Positions 1 through 6,658 are shown, counted from the first letter of the stretch. The stretch is 7,256 bases of DNA from Acidimicrobiales bacterium (GCA_027451605.1 DAIDJA010000085.1:1-7256); one strand, 5' to 3'. The notes: generated from the letters alone by a model not told the origin. Translations and numbers: made by a program.

Positions 1-453
1 GCCTTTTTACCTTTATTGATATTTTGGCCGTCATATTTTGCAGTTCGTATTATGGTGTCTCGATATTTAAAGTCTCATCCAGAGAAATTAGGGCCGCGAG
101 CAAAAGAATACGGATATAGGGTCGCCACGTCGAAGAAGAATGTAGCGAAATATGAAGCATACGTCGCAAAACTAAAAGATCACCTTGAGAATCCAAATAA
201 ATTACGTAGTTGGAATGTATTTGGTAAAAAAAATAGCCTAATTTTCTATGCCTCCATTTTTCTCACACCATTTTTAATCAATGCTATTATAATCGGCGCA
301 TTTTCTATCTACAAAGCCACAACGGTTAGTTCTATGCTCGTTGCTATTCTGATGCTCTTTTTTGGGGTGATGTTGTTGATTGCATGCCTTTATATAATAT
401 TGGGTCTCAAAAATAAATTTGATAAACTACATCGTGAATCGAAATCGGAGTAA
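1..453 (+). CDS. Unrecognised multi-pass membrane protein, 3' part (5' end outside window)
   Basis: The reading frame is open from base 1 to the TAA at 451-453, so the gene most likely begins upstream; internal TTG (16) and ATG (52) codons are possible but less likely starts. About 150 residues are visible. A hydrophobic stretch at the cut edge (first ~19 residues) looks like the end of a membrane helix. It is followed by a strongly basic, lysine-rich soluble stretch of about 60 residues that includes SHPEKLGPRAKEYGYR. Two further membrane helices lie at roughly residues 79-103 and 110-135, then a short charged tail ending KLHRESKSE. I do not recognise the family and assign no function. The gene converges on the thyX-like gene across a 149-base gap and is not part of the minus-strand cluster. 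That it is coding is supported by the long open frame, the clean hydrophobic/basic segmentation and the absence of a better frame on the other strand. Confidence 0.65.
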   Translation, partial: AFLPLLIFWPSYFAVRIMVSRYLKSHPEKLGPRAKEYGYRVATSKKNVAKYEAYVAKLKDHLENPNKLRSWNVFGKKNSLIFYASIFLTPFLINAIIIGAFSIYKATTVSSMLVAILMLFFGVMLLIACLYIILGLKNKFDKLHRESKSE

Positions 454-520
454 TAATTAAAACTATCTCGCATTCAATAAGGATCGATTGCATCGGCAAT
501 TCCGTGTTCTTAATACGGTT

Positions 521-553
521 AAAAAACATTAACCCTATATATTTTTTAATGTT
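521..553 (-). terminator. Possible intrinsic terminator of the minus-strand cluster
   Basis: Read on the minus strand, the arms AACATTAA (553-546) and TTAATGTT (532-525) form a perfect 8-bp stem with a 13-base AT-rich loop. The second arm runs into a six-base T tract (526-521). It lies about 50 bases past the stop codon of the thyX-like gene, where the leftward transcript should end. The stem is AT-rich and the loop large, so it would be weak; two other small hairpins in the same gap have no T tract. The call rests on geometry only. Confidence 0.3.
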
Positions 554-602
554 AAGGGCTTCTCGCCAAAATGGCGACAATAAAATGCCGATAGCGGCGA
601 CT

Positions 603-2228
603 TTAACTAATGATGGCCTTCTTTTTTTCGGAGTGTCGGAGAGCATCCAATCTTTCAAAATCGTTGTCAGTGTAATCCACGTATTTCATCGAATTGGCAA
701 TTAGGTCATGTTTGGCTTTATTTAAAATCAGTTGATGCATCTTTTGAGCGATTTGTCTATAGCTGGAATGACCTTGGGGCGTAGATCTCAATTCAATGAG
801 ATGCATCGCTTCTCTGGCATTCATTGCCATCCTATAGCGGATATTAAAGCCCAGAGATAAGCTATATGGTGCCTGCTGAGGAAATCTGTCCGACAATACT
901 TCAAAAAGCGTAGATGAGGTTTTTAAAGTTTCCTCATATAGAGCAGCCTGGCCCGAAGTTTTAATCAACTCCGGAATTGAAAACCCCAGATTTGGACTAA
1001 ATGATTGCCATTCGACTGTCAGCATCCGGTGTCTTTGTAGGTCACGGAATGCCCCGTAGTCCGATACTATATCAAATTCGTAATATGAGGATTCAAATGC
1101 TCTACCCGGCTTATGCCTACGATTCTGTCTATCTCCGACATATGCCTCAAAGAGTTTTGCCTTATCCTCATGAGATAAAGTTTTAACCTTAGATTGCAAT
1201 ACATCAAGCGGAATATCAGATTGGGAATACAGAATATTTGCAATAATCTTATCTTGACCGTCTTTATCAAAGTTGATAAGTTTAACGGAATTTTCGGATA
1301 AAGATGTGGTGGTTTTGACGCTACTATCATCGGATAGTATCTCGTTTACCATAGACTCAGTTCTTTGATTATTTTCGGTAAGATAATTAGACCAGGCTAT
1401 ACCGCGATCTTTCCTGTCTACTCTACTCAAAAATGAAGGTATAACTTTTTTAAGTTCATGCGTTATCATCTTTGCGTAATGATTTGCCTCAGGCAACAGA
1501 GAAGCCCGCAGCTTCATTATTAGCATCTCGAAAGATTGGCCCGATCCATATATTCCAACGTTTGACAGAGCTCCTGCCGGTAAAAGCCCTCTGGTAACAT
1601 CCAATGCTTTTGCCCTGATGGCTTGACGCCACACAAAATCGGAATCGCCCATAGGCTTGGCATAATTAGCGTTTAAATAAGCTATTAAACTCTTTAAAAT
1701 TGCGGAATAGTTATCAAAAATCGAATCCATCTGCCCAACATAAGTTGCCCCCAGCTTTGAATCCAGAATATTTTTATCGCGATAATAGCGATATAATCCA
1801 TTTGAAAGCCGTGTATCGTAGGCAATATAACGTGTGGACTGCTCCAAATATGACTGAAGTCTCGACCATTCCAATATCTTTGTCAAAAGGTTAGAAGACT
1901 GCTCGCAAGCTAAATGAACTCCACCGAGTTGAGCAACGGAATCATCACCGTATTCAAAAAAAACCTTTTCGTAAAGTTGTTCTGCCCGCTTTAATCCAAC
2001 GGTTGCATCTAGGGTTAGATCTCCTTCAAGATCCAAATCACCCACAAATTCATCCAAGAATAACCTCCGCAAACTCTTGGAAGACCTGGAATATCTCGCA
2101 AATAAGGCGCCCTTGACGACTTCGGGCAAATTTACAAGCGCAAAAACCGGTTGATCAAGGTTAGTAAAATAACGCCTTAAAATCACTTCTTCGGAAGGCG
2201 TAAAATTCTCCACTACATAAATTGACAT
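603..2228 (-). CDS. Tandem-domain ThyX (FAD-dependent thymidylate synthase) family protein
   Basis: This 541-residue protein is over twice the length of classical ThyX (about 220-250 residues) and appears to hold two Thy1-type halves. ThyX makes dTMP from dUMP using methylene-tetrahydrofolate and reduced FAD. The first half (about 35-270) has RYSR (45-48), YGDDSVAQLGG (93-103, at the place of the GHxSxxEHA segment) and SYLEQSTRYI (126-135), which matches the S-x-NExSxRY part of the ThyX motif; the preceding RHR is replaced by WSR (121-123). The second half (about 355-515) has RHR (399-401) but not the serine/RY part, and then NAREAMHLIELR (470-481) followed by STPQGHSSYR, like the nucleotide-binding end of ThyX. 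The long two-domain form is, to my knowledge, found in actinobacteria and relatives, and its activity is less certain than that of short ThyX. The ATG at 2226-2228 lies 25 bases after the helicase stop codon, so the two genes are probably cotranscribed; no clear Shine-Dalgarno sequence precedes it. I leave out the symbol thyX because activity is unproven. Confidence 0.85.
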   Translation of the reverse strand: MSIYVVENFTPSEEVILRRYFTNLDQPVFALVNLPEVVKGALFARYSRSSKSLRRLFLDEFVGDLDLEGDLTLDATVGLKRAEQLYEKVFFEYGDDSVAQLGGVHLACEQSSNLLTKILEWSRLQSYLEQSTRYIAYDTRLSNGLYRYYRDKNILDSKLGATYVGQMDSIFDNYSAILKSLIAYLNANYAKPMGDSDFVWRQAIRAKALDVTRGLLPAGALSNVGIYGSGQSFEMLIMKLRASLLPEANHYAKMITHELKKVIPSFLSRVDRKDRGIAWSNYLTENNQRTESMVNEILSDDSSVKTTTSLSENSVKLINFDKDGQDKIIANILYSQSDIPLDVLQSKVKTLSHEDKAKLFEAYVGDRQNRRHKPGRAFESSYYEFDIVSDYGAFRDLQRHRMLTVEWQSFSPNLGFSIPELIKTSGQAALYEETLKTSSTLFEVLSDRFPQQAPYSLSLGFNIRYRMAMNAREAMHLIELRSTPQGHSSYRQIAQKMHQLILNKAKHDLIANSMKYVDYTDNDFERLDALRHSEKKKAIIS

Positions 2229-2253
2229 GACAGATATAAACTTTAGGAAACTT

Positions 2254-4263
2254 TCAAATCGAACTAGTGTTATTGACTAAATTACCACTGAGAGTAACAA
2301 TATCACGGTCCAGGGAGCTTATAACTTCAGTGAAGATCGAGGTGTCGAAACGATTCCTAAAGGCGGCATTTAACTGATTTGCAAGATCTATCATTGTGCG
2401 AAAGTTCTTAATTAATTCCCCGGCACTCAAAAAGCCATTTTCGACAACAGATTCAAGAGATGCGTGCCTCACCCACTCGACAGCCGAGCTTACAAACATT
2501 GGATCGGGTTCTTTGGTCGGAGAAAAACTATATCTAGATTCGATGCTTGCAATATCCTGATATATATTTTCCAGAACATAAAGGGCCTTTTCGATATCGG
2601 GATTTCGCGAAATTGCTAAATAGTAGTTGTCTTTAGTCTTGCGAGCCGACTTTCGGGCGCTGTTTCGTCTTTCGAAAATACAGGCCGCCAATACGGCACT
2701 GAGAGACTCTGTGTCCATCTGATCAAGGTTGTAAGTACAAAAAAACTGATGCAATAGCAGATCGCTTTCCGAATAGATATTTCTCAATTCAAAACCCGAT
2801 TCAGTAACTTTAGCTGAATCCAAATAACTCATTGATTCAAGTACCTTTTCTCGTTGCTTGAATTCCTTTGAAAGATCAGTTCTATTTTGGTATTTGGCAA
2901 ATGTCTTATTCAGAAATTGTAAAGCATCTTTTGGTTCAAATCTATTTAGAAGATTCAATACCGTATTATAAGTAGGCCTGAAATTAGAACTCACAATATA
3001 TTCTTTATTCACGGCAATATCAAAAAGGCTTGTCGGTGCTGTTTTGTGATCAACCGGCAGAATCACCCAACCTTTCTCATCCATTCCTCGCCGACCGGCT
3101 CTTCCTGCCATTTGAGTGAATTCGAAAGAATCTAGCTGGCGAATTCCAAAGTCGTCTCTTTTGGTATAGCTGTCTATTACGACGGAACGAGCCGGCATAT
3201 TAATCCCCGTTGACAAGGTTTCGGTAGCAAAAACTACCTTTAGCAACCCCTTGGCAAACAGCTTTTCGATAATTTGCTTAACCGGTGGCACTACTCCACT
3301 ATGATGGCTTGCTACCCCTAACTTTAATCCTCGTACCAAATTATCGATTCTCAGTGCCGACTGATCCTTAAGTGACACATCTCGAAGATAATTATCAACA
3401 AATGTCTCTATTGCATTTTGGTCATGTCGACTTAATAATGGGACTCCGTATCTGATATAGTCGCTAACGGCACTGTCACATCCGACTCTCGAGAAGATAA
3501 AATAAATTGCGGGCAAGCGATCTTTTTCGTTTAAGAAGTCAATAACCTCGAACCGATTCGGTCTTAGTATACTTGTTGAAGATCCTCCGACTATTTCCTT
3601 TTCCAGCCTCGCCACTCTCCTATACGATTTTTTGGAATCTAAATCAATGTTCTGCAACATATAATTAGAATTTGGACTGACATAGTAAAGTGCCGACGAC
3701 AGCGGTACCGGACGATGAGTGGATTTAATAATGAAGGTATTACCATGTACTTTTGAGATCCATCTACCAAGTTCTATGTCGTTGGAAATTGTAGCCGACA
3801 GACATATGATCGGTATTGATTTATTAAGATTTATAACTATCTCTTCCCATGTGCCGCCACGGAATCTATCTTTAATAAAGTGAATTTCATCCAAAACGAC
3901 CATTCCGAGCTTGGACGAAACATTGTTAGAATAAAGCTGATTTCGTAAGACTTCCGTGGTCATAACGACGAGCTTTGCCTCGGAATTTATATTGACGTCA
4001 CCGGTTACAATACCGACGTTTTCTGCACCGAATAATTGCGTAAATTCTTCAAATTTTTGATTTGACAGTGCCTTAATCGGGGTCGTATATATGACAGATT
4101 TTCCTAAGTTTAAGTATTTGGCTATGCCAAACTGTGCAATTAACGTCTTACCGGAGCCTGTTGCCGCCGATACCAGCACAGAAAAACCTCGCTCCAGGAA
4201 GGCAACGGCTTCCCTTTGGAAAAGGTCCGGTTCAAAAGCAAGATCCTTAACGGTGAAAGTCAT
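2254..4263 (-). CDS. helY: Ski2/Mtr4-like DExH-box RNA helicase (HelY type)
   Basis: This is an ATP-dependent superfamily 2 helicase expected to unwind RNA in the cytoplasm. All core motifs are visible in order: a Q-like segment with FQ (14-16), Walker A AATGSGKT (33-40), TPIKALSNQKF (61-71), TGDV (87-90), TTEVLRNQL (102-110), DEIHF (125-129), LSAT (155-158), THRPVPL (182-188), AIYFIFSR (252-259), HHSG (320-323), ATETLSTGINMPAR (346-359) and QMAGRAGRRGMD (384-395). TYNTVLNLL (431-439) and LRNIYSESDLL (493-503) are typical of Ski2-like proteins. The C-terminus (about 594-640) resembles the DSHCT domain, with EWVRHASLESVV and SAGELIKNFRTMIDLANQ. At 669 residues it is much shorter than mycobacterial HelY (about 900) although both ends are present, so the central part between core and DSHCT is reduced. 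The ATG at 4261-4263 has no good Shine-Dalgarno sequence. It lies 110 bases downstream of tatC, the same neighbour as in other actinobacteria. Confidence 0.95.
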   Translation of the reverse strand: MTFTVKDLAFEPDLFQREAVAFLERGFSVLVSAATGSGKTLIAQFGIAKYLNLGKSVIYTTPIKALSNQKFEEFTQLFGAENVGIVTGDVNINSEAKLVVMTTEVLRNQLYSNNVSSKLGMVVLDEIHFIKDRFRGGTWEEIVINLNKSIPIICLSATISNDIELGRWISKVHGNTFIIKSTHRPVPLSSALYYVSPNSNYMLQNIDLDSKKSYRRVARLEKEIVGGSSTSILRPNRFEVIDFLNEKDRLPAIYFIFSRVGCDSAVSDYIRYGVPLLSRHDQNAIETFVDNYLRDVSLKDQSALRIDNLVRGLKLGVASHHSGVVPPVKQIIEKLFAKGLLKVVFATETLSTGINMPARSVVIDSYTKRDDFGIRQLDSFEFTQMAGRAGRRGMDEKGWVILPVDHKTAPTSLFDIAVNKEYIVSSNFRPTYNTVLNLLNRFEPKDALQFLNKTFAKYQNRTDLSKEFKQREKVLESMSYLDSAKVTESGFELRNIYSESDLLLHQFFCTYNLDQMDTESLSAVLAACIFERRNSARKSARKTKDNYYLAISRNPDIEKALYVLENIYQDIASIESRYSFSPTKEPDPMFVSSAVEWVRHASLESVVENGFLSAGELIKNFRTMIDLANQLNAAFRNRFDTSIFTEVISSLDRDIVTLSGNLVNNTSSI

Positions 4264-4270
4264 CTAAGAG

Positions 4271-4287
4271 CTCGGATCTTCACCGAG
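4271..4287 (-). other. Small hairpin in the helicase leader
   Basis: On the minus strand CTCGG (4287-4283) and CCGAG (4275-4271) form a perfect 5-bp GC-rich stem with a 7-base loop, ending 7 bases before the helicase ATG. It has no T tract, so it is not a terminator. It covers the region where a ribosome would bind and could affect initiation if transcribed. With the promoter proposed at 4293-4322, the transcript would begin at or inside the first arm. The palindrome is visible; any role is speculative. Confidence 0.25.
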
Positions 4288-4292
4288 TAAAA

Positions 4293-4322
4293 ACGGTATC
4301 GTTGTGGGCAACACGGTGTCAA
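4293..4322 (-). promoter_or_regulatory. Possible internal promoter for helicase and thyX-like genes
   Basis: Read leftwards, a perfect -35 hexamer TTGACA (4322-4317) is followed after 18 bases by TACCGT (4298-4293), which fits the loose actinobacterial -10 pattern TAnnnT. Transcription would begin near 4286, leaving a leader of about 22 bases before the helicase ATG. This is the only gap over 60 bases inside the cluster, which makes an internal promoter plausible. The -10 is weak against TATAAT, so the assignment depends mostly on the -35 match and position. Confidence 0.35.
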
Positions 4323-4373
4323 AGTAACTTGAACAACTAGATTAATGGCTGTAGATCGCAATGTATACCGCTA

Positions 4374-5132
4374 TCAGGAAACTTTAGTGGGACGAGGTCG
4401 AACAAAGAGCCACCCCATAAGAATGGATAGTTCATAAAAAATATACAATGGGATTACCATGGCAAACATAGAAAATGGATCCGAACTGGGTGTAAGTACG
4501 GCTCCCGCTATAACAATCAAAATAATTGCATATCTTCTGAAATTGCGTAACTGAATATAGGTAACTACCTTTAAAAGTTCCAATCCAACCAAAATCACCG
4601 GAAATTCAAAGGTAGCGCCAAATATCAACATTAACGCAAGCAAAAGACTGATATATCGATCGGCGGTATAGTTAGCATATAAGTTGTTTCCCGCAACTGC
4701 CGTTAACCACTTAAGTGCGTGAGAATAGGTTATAAATGCAACGCCGGCACCCATCAAAAAGAACACTGCTACGGCCACATAAATGGGATATAGATACCTT
4801 CTTTCATTTTTTGTTAAACCCGGCGCCACAAAGCGGATTAATTGATAACTAATGAAGGGAAAGCTTATTAAAAGCGCTGTGTATCCCGTGATTTTAAGAC
4901 GGATTGCAAGTCCGTCCAAAGGCGACAGAAGTATTAATCTACAATGATTAATTTCAGCCGAACACAACGGTTGTCGGATCAAGTCCAGAATCGGATTATA
5001 AAAAATATTCGTCAAACCCATGGCAAGAGCAAATATGACAAAACTTTTTATGAAACGCGTTCTGAGTTCGGTTATGTGATCTATTAAGGTCATGGCCGCG
5101 GGGTCAGCCTTAGCCGTAGATTTTTTAAACAT
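4374..5132 (-). CDS. tatC: Sec-independent protein translocase subunit TatC
   Basis: TatC is the multispanning membrane core of the twin-arginine translocase; with TatB it binds the RR signal peptides of folded proteins. The 252-residue protein (counted from ATG 5130-5132) carries the family signatures: LIDHITELRTRF (16-27), with the conserved glutamate E22; LSPLDGLAIRLK (69-80); FVAPGLTKNERR (101-112), with E110; FGATFEFPVILVGLE (171-185), with E176 in a membrane helix; RRYAIILIVIAGAVLTPSSDPFS (199-221 region); and PLYIFYELSI (228-237). Hydrophobic segments fit six helices and the length is typical. Upstream there is an in-frame TTG at 5163-5165 that would add 11 residues and overlap tatB. 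I prefer the ATG because it lies 2 bases after the tatB stop codon (TGA CC ATG), leaves a natural short N-terminus (MFKKSTAK) and suits translational coupling. An AGAGGA 18 bases before the ATG is too distant to be an ordinary ribosome binding site. Confidence 0.97.
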   Translation of the reverse strand: MFKKSTAKADPAAMTLIDHITELRTRFIKSFVIFALAMGLTNIFYNPILDLIRQPLCSAEINHCRLILLSPLDGLAIRLKITGYTALLISFPFISYQLIRFVAPGLTKNERRYLYPIYVAVAVFFLMGAGVAFITYSHALKWLTAVAGNNLYANYTADRYISLLLALMLIFGATFEFPVILVGLELLKVVTYIQLRNFRRYAIILIVIAGAVLTPSSDPFSMFAMVIPLYIFYELSILMGWLFVRPRPTKVS

Positions 5133-5134
5133 GG

Positions 5135-5548
5135 TCAATTTAATCGGGGGTCCTCTATTGACCAAATTAATCCGGCTTCGCCGAATCTGTTCTGAGACGG
5201 AAATAAATTAGATGGAGGCGGTAATTCGGATGAATCGGCATTATCGTTATTGGCGGAGCTATCATCCAATGAAGCCATCTTGCTTACTGCCGAAGAGGTG
5301 ATCATTGAAGAAATATATCTTGATGGCTTGACAATTGATCGAAGCTGGCTGATTTGTCCTAAAATCTCCTCGGAAGGAATATCGGGTGCTACCGATTTTA
5401 ATTCTTGGGTGAAACGCTCCTTAAATAGATTCAAGCGGTTTGCATACTCCCCGGCCCGACGGGCCAAACCCGGAAGTTTGTCCGGTCCTATAAAAATAAC
5501 CGCTACCACTGCGATCATGAATATCTTTTCGGGATCTAAGTTGAACAT
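5135..5548 (-). CDS. tatB: TatA/TatB-family translocase subunit, TatB-like
   Basis: This 137-residue protein has the MttA/Hcf106 layout: a very short N-terminus with an acidic residue at the start of the helix (DPEKIF, E7), one membrane helix (about 9-20), a GP hinge (21-22, in IGPDKLP), an amphipathic helix (about 25-50, ARRAGEYANRLNLFKERF) and a long polar, probably disordered tail rich in S, N, D and P. The GP hinge, the acidic residue near position 8 and the length favour TatB over TatA, which usually has an FG hinge and is shorter. Many actinobacterial homologues beside tatC are nevertheless labelled TatA, so a TatA role cannot be excluded, and a separate tatA would be expected elsewhere. 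It sits 2 bases before the preferred tatC start and 57 bases after the small membrane protein gene. The ATG at 5546-5548 has no recognisable Shine-Dalgarno sequence. Confidence 0.85.
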   Translation of the reverse strand: MFNLDPEKIFMIAVVAVIFIGPDKLPGLARRAGEYANRLNLFKERFTQELKSVAPDIPSEEILGQISQLRSIVKPSRYISSMITSSAVSKMASLDDSSANNDNADSSELPPPSNLFPSQNRFGEAGLIWSIEDPRLN

Positions 5549-5583
5549 CTATCTATTTTTCAAAAACCGACATTACAGTAGTA

Positions 5584-5609
5584 ATTTTACCGTAGTTTTA
5601 TTGAGTCAA
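5584..5609 (-). promoter_or_regulatory. Weak promoter-like pair before tatB
   Basis: Read leftwards, TTGACT (5609-5604) and TAAAAT (5589-5584) resemble -35 and -10 boxes, but the spacer is only 14 bases, shorter than the usual 16-19. The pair overlaps the stop codon of the small membrane protein gene and would give a leader of about 28 bases. It could be a secondary start for tatB-tatC or chance in AT-rich sequence. Confidence 0.18.
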
Positions 5610-5848
5610 TGTCTTATAAGGTTTCTTACAGCCTCCAAAAAAGATTTTAAATATGAGCGTTTAAGCCTCCTTAAAACTCTCCTGTTAACCCTAATCTCGC
5701 GTAAGCCATCTTTTAAACGATCAGTTTGACTGCAGATGTCATCAGTCTGCTGCTTAAGACGTTCAACCTGCATCGGAGTAACTATAACAATTAGTCCAAT
5801 AGTTGCAATCAAAAACATGGTTGAAATATAGAGCAAAATTGAATTCAT
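5606..5848 (-). CDS. Small single-helix membrane protein with basic helical tail, function unknown
   Basis: The 80-residue product begins MNSILLYIST. It has one hydrophobic helix (about 4-24), then a polar helical stretch (about 26-52, MQVERLKQQTDDICSQTDRL) with hydrophobic residues spaced as in a short coiled coil, and a very basic C-terminus (about 49-80, many Arg/Lys, ending NLIRH). A single helix followed by a positive tail implies an N-out, C-in topology. I do not recognise the family. It lacks the GP or FG hinge and glycine-bearing amphipathic helix of TatA/TatB, so it is not an obvious Tat subunit. The gene lies 27 bases after lepB and 57 before tatB on the same strand, which suggests cotranscription. 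An AGG sits 6 bases before the ATG at 5846-5848, one of the few plausible ribosome binding signals here. A long plus-strand frame overlaps it, but that frame is antisense to two genes and shows no domain logic. Confidence 0.72.
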   Translation of the reverse strand: MNSILLYISTMFLIATIGLIVIVTPMQVERLKQQTDDICSQTDRLKDGLREIRVNRRVLRRLKRSYLKSFLEAVRNLIRH

Positions 5849-5875
5849 AGAGGACCTAGAGCTATTTAATTCAAC

Positions 5876-6607
5876 CTAGAACCAGTGAAAAGTTAACGAT
5901 CCGTTTCTCCACCAAATGACATCGACTTTTCCGATAATTAATGTTCCGCTGATTGGTCCAAAGTATCTCGAATCTTTGGAGTCTCCCCTATTATCCCCCA
6001 TCATAAAATATTGATTAGGGCCGAGATGTAGGGGTTTGCAACTTGCCTGACCCTGATATGGCTTAGAGGAATACAAAATATCGTCATAAGGTACAGAGCA
6101 AATTCTCGGGAACGAGACAGCTTTTGCTGCGGGAGTCAGCCATGGTTCATTTAGAATCTTCCCATTTACATAAATTGTACCGTTCGGCGAGGACCAAATT
6201 GTCTGGTTCGGAAGCCCGATCACCCTCTTAACTAAATCGGTGCCGGGCGGCTCGCCAGTGTCAGCAGGAGGGTTGTGAAAGACAACAATATCACCGACAT
6301 GCACCGAGTGGAAGTCATATGCCAACCTGTCCACCAGTATTTTGTCTCCGACCTGTAGTGTTGGAATCATGGATCCGCTTGGAATGTAATAATCACTGAT
6401 TACGTAGGTCCTTAATATAATGGCAACTATCAATGCAACGACAAAAATAATCACCCATTCCGTGAGCTGTTTTTGCCAGGATTTCTTTTTCGATCTAGTC
6501 AAAGACCCACCTACAGAGTAAGGTTGACTGATACTTTCTTTGGAATCGATATTGGTAAGCGTGACATTGCTGGAGTCGATATTCTCTGAATCCGGGCTTA
6601 AAGTCAT
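5876..6607 (-). CDS. lepB: Signal peptidase I
   Basis: This membrane-bound serine protease cuts signal peptides from exported proteins on the outer face of the membrane by a Ser/Lys dyad. The 243 residues comprise a polar cytoplasmic N-terminus (1-47, with RSKKKSWQK), one membrane helix (about 50-67) and an extracytoplasmic catalytic domain of the S26 family. Box B is PSGSMIPTL (76-84), with nucleophile S79; VGDKILVDRLAY (86-97) follows; box D is DLVKRVIGLP (124-133), with general base K127; box E is GDNRGDSKDSR (204-214), then YFGPI. Two cysteines, C170 and C190, flank a loop between boxes D and E; Escherichia coli LepB also has a cysteine pair in this region, so a disulfide is possible. Length and one N-terminal helix suit Gram-positive-type enzymes. 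It is first in the leftward cluster. The ATG at 6605-6607 has no Shine-Dalgarno sequence but a -10-like hexamer 7 bases upstream. Confidence 0.97.
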   Translation of the reverse strand: MTLSPDSENIDSSNVTLTNIDSKESISQPYSVGGSLTRSKKKSWQKQLTEWVIIFVVALIVAIILRTYVISDYYIPSGSMIPTLQVGDKILVDRLAYDFHSVHVGDIVVFHNPPADTGEPPGTDLVKRVIGLPNQTIWSSPNGTIYVNGKILNEPWLTPAAKAVSFPRICSVPYDDILYSSKPYQGQASCKPLHLGPNQYFMMGDNRGDSKDSRYFGPISGTLIIGKVDVIWWRNGSLTFHWF

Positions 6608-6614
6608 ACTATCA

Positions 6615-6620
6615 ACTTTA
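6615..6620 (-). promoter_or_regulatory. Candidate -10 element for lepB, implying a leaderless mRNA
   Basis: On the minus strand TAAAGT (6620-6615) matches the TAnnnT form of the -10 box and is followed by exactly 7 bases before the lepB ATG. Transcription from it would begin at or next to the A of ATG, giving a leaderless message. No Shine-Dalgarno sequence exists in this stretch, which agrees with that reading. A good -35 at normal spacing is not visible; TGGACA lies upstream but with a 14-base spacer. The hexamer is seen; its use is inferred. Confidence 0.35.
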
Positions 6621-6658
6621 ATCCATTCGGCAATTGTCCATATTTCACGCGGGATACT

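Noticed and set aside
502..518. Hairpin CCGTGTT / AATACGG (7 bp with one G-T pair) as a terminator for the left-edge gene
   Set aside because: On the plus strand it is followed by TTAAAAAA rather than a T tract, and on the minus strand by mixed sequence.
563..577. Hairpin TCGCCA-AAA-TGGCGA as a terminator
   Set aside because: The stem is perfect at 6 bp but the loop is only 3 bases and no T tract follows on either strand.
407..704. Two overlapping short frames, one on each strand, in and around the convergent gap
   Set aside because: Both overlap the ends of real genes, have no start signals, and give compositionally random products.
1001..1894. Short frames on both strands within the thyX-like gene
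   Set aside because: They lie wholly inside a long, well-supported coding region and show no recognisable features.
4301..4312. Small inverted repeat GTTG-TGGG-CAAC before the helicase
   Set aside because: Only 4 bp per arm, expected often by chance, and it lies inside the spacer of the proposed promoter.
5133..5165. TTG start for tatC at 5163-5165
   Set aside because: It would overlap tatB by 31 bases and add residues unlike a TatC N-terminus; the ATG 2 bases after the tatB stop codon is the simpler start.
5250..5729. Open reading frame of 159 codons on the plus strand
   Set aside because: It is antisense to tatB and to the small membrane protein gene, both with convincing family or membrane-protein features and conserved context; its translation shows no domain or membrane logic.
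5606..5848. Small membrane protein as a TatA subunit
   Set aside because: One N-terminal helix fits, but the FG/GP hinge and the amphipathic helix with its conserved glycine are missing, and the tail is unusually arginine-rich.
5149..5857. Shared 8-mer AGAGGACC / GGTCCTCT before tatC and before the small membrane protein
   Set aside because: The copies are in opposite orientation and at different distances from the starts, so they do not behave as a common regulatory site.
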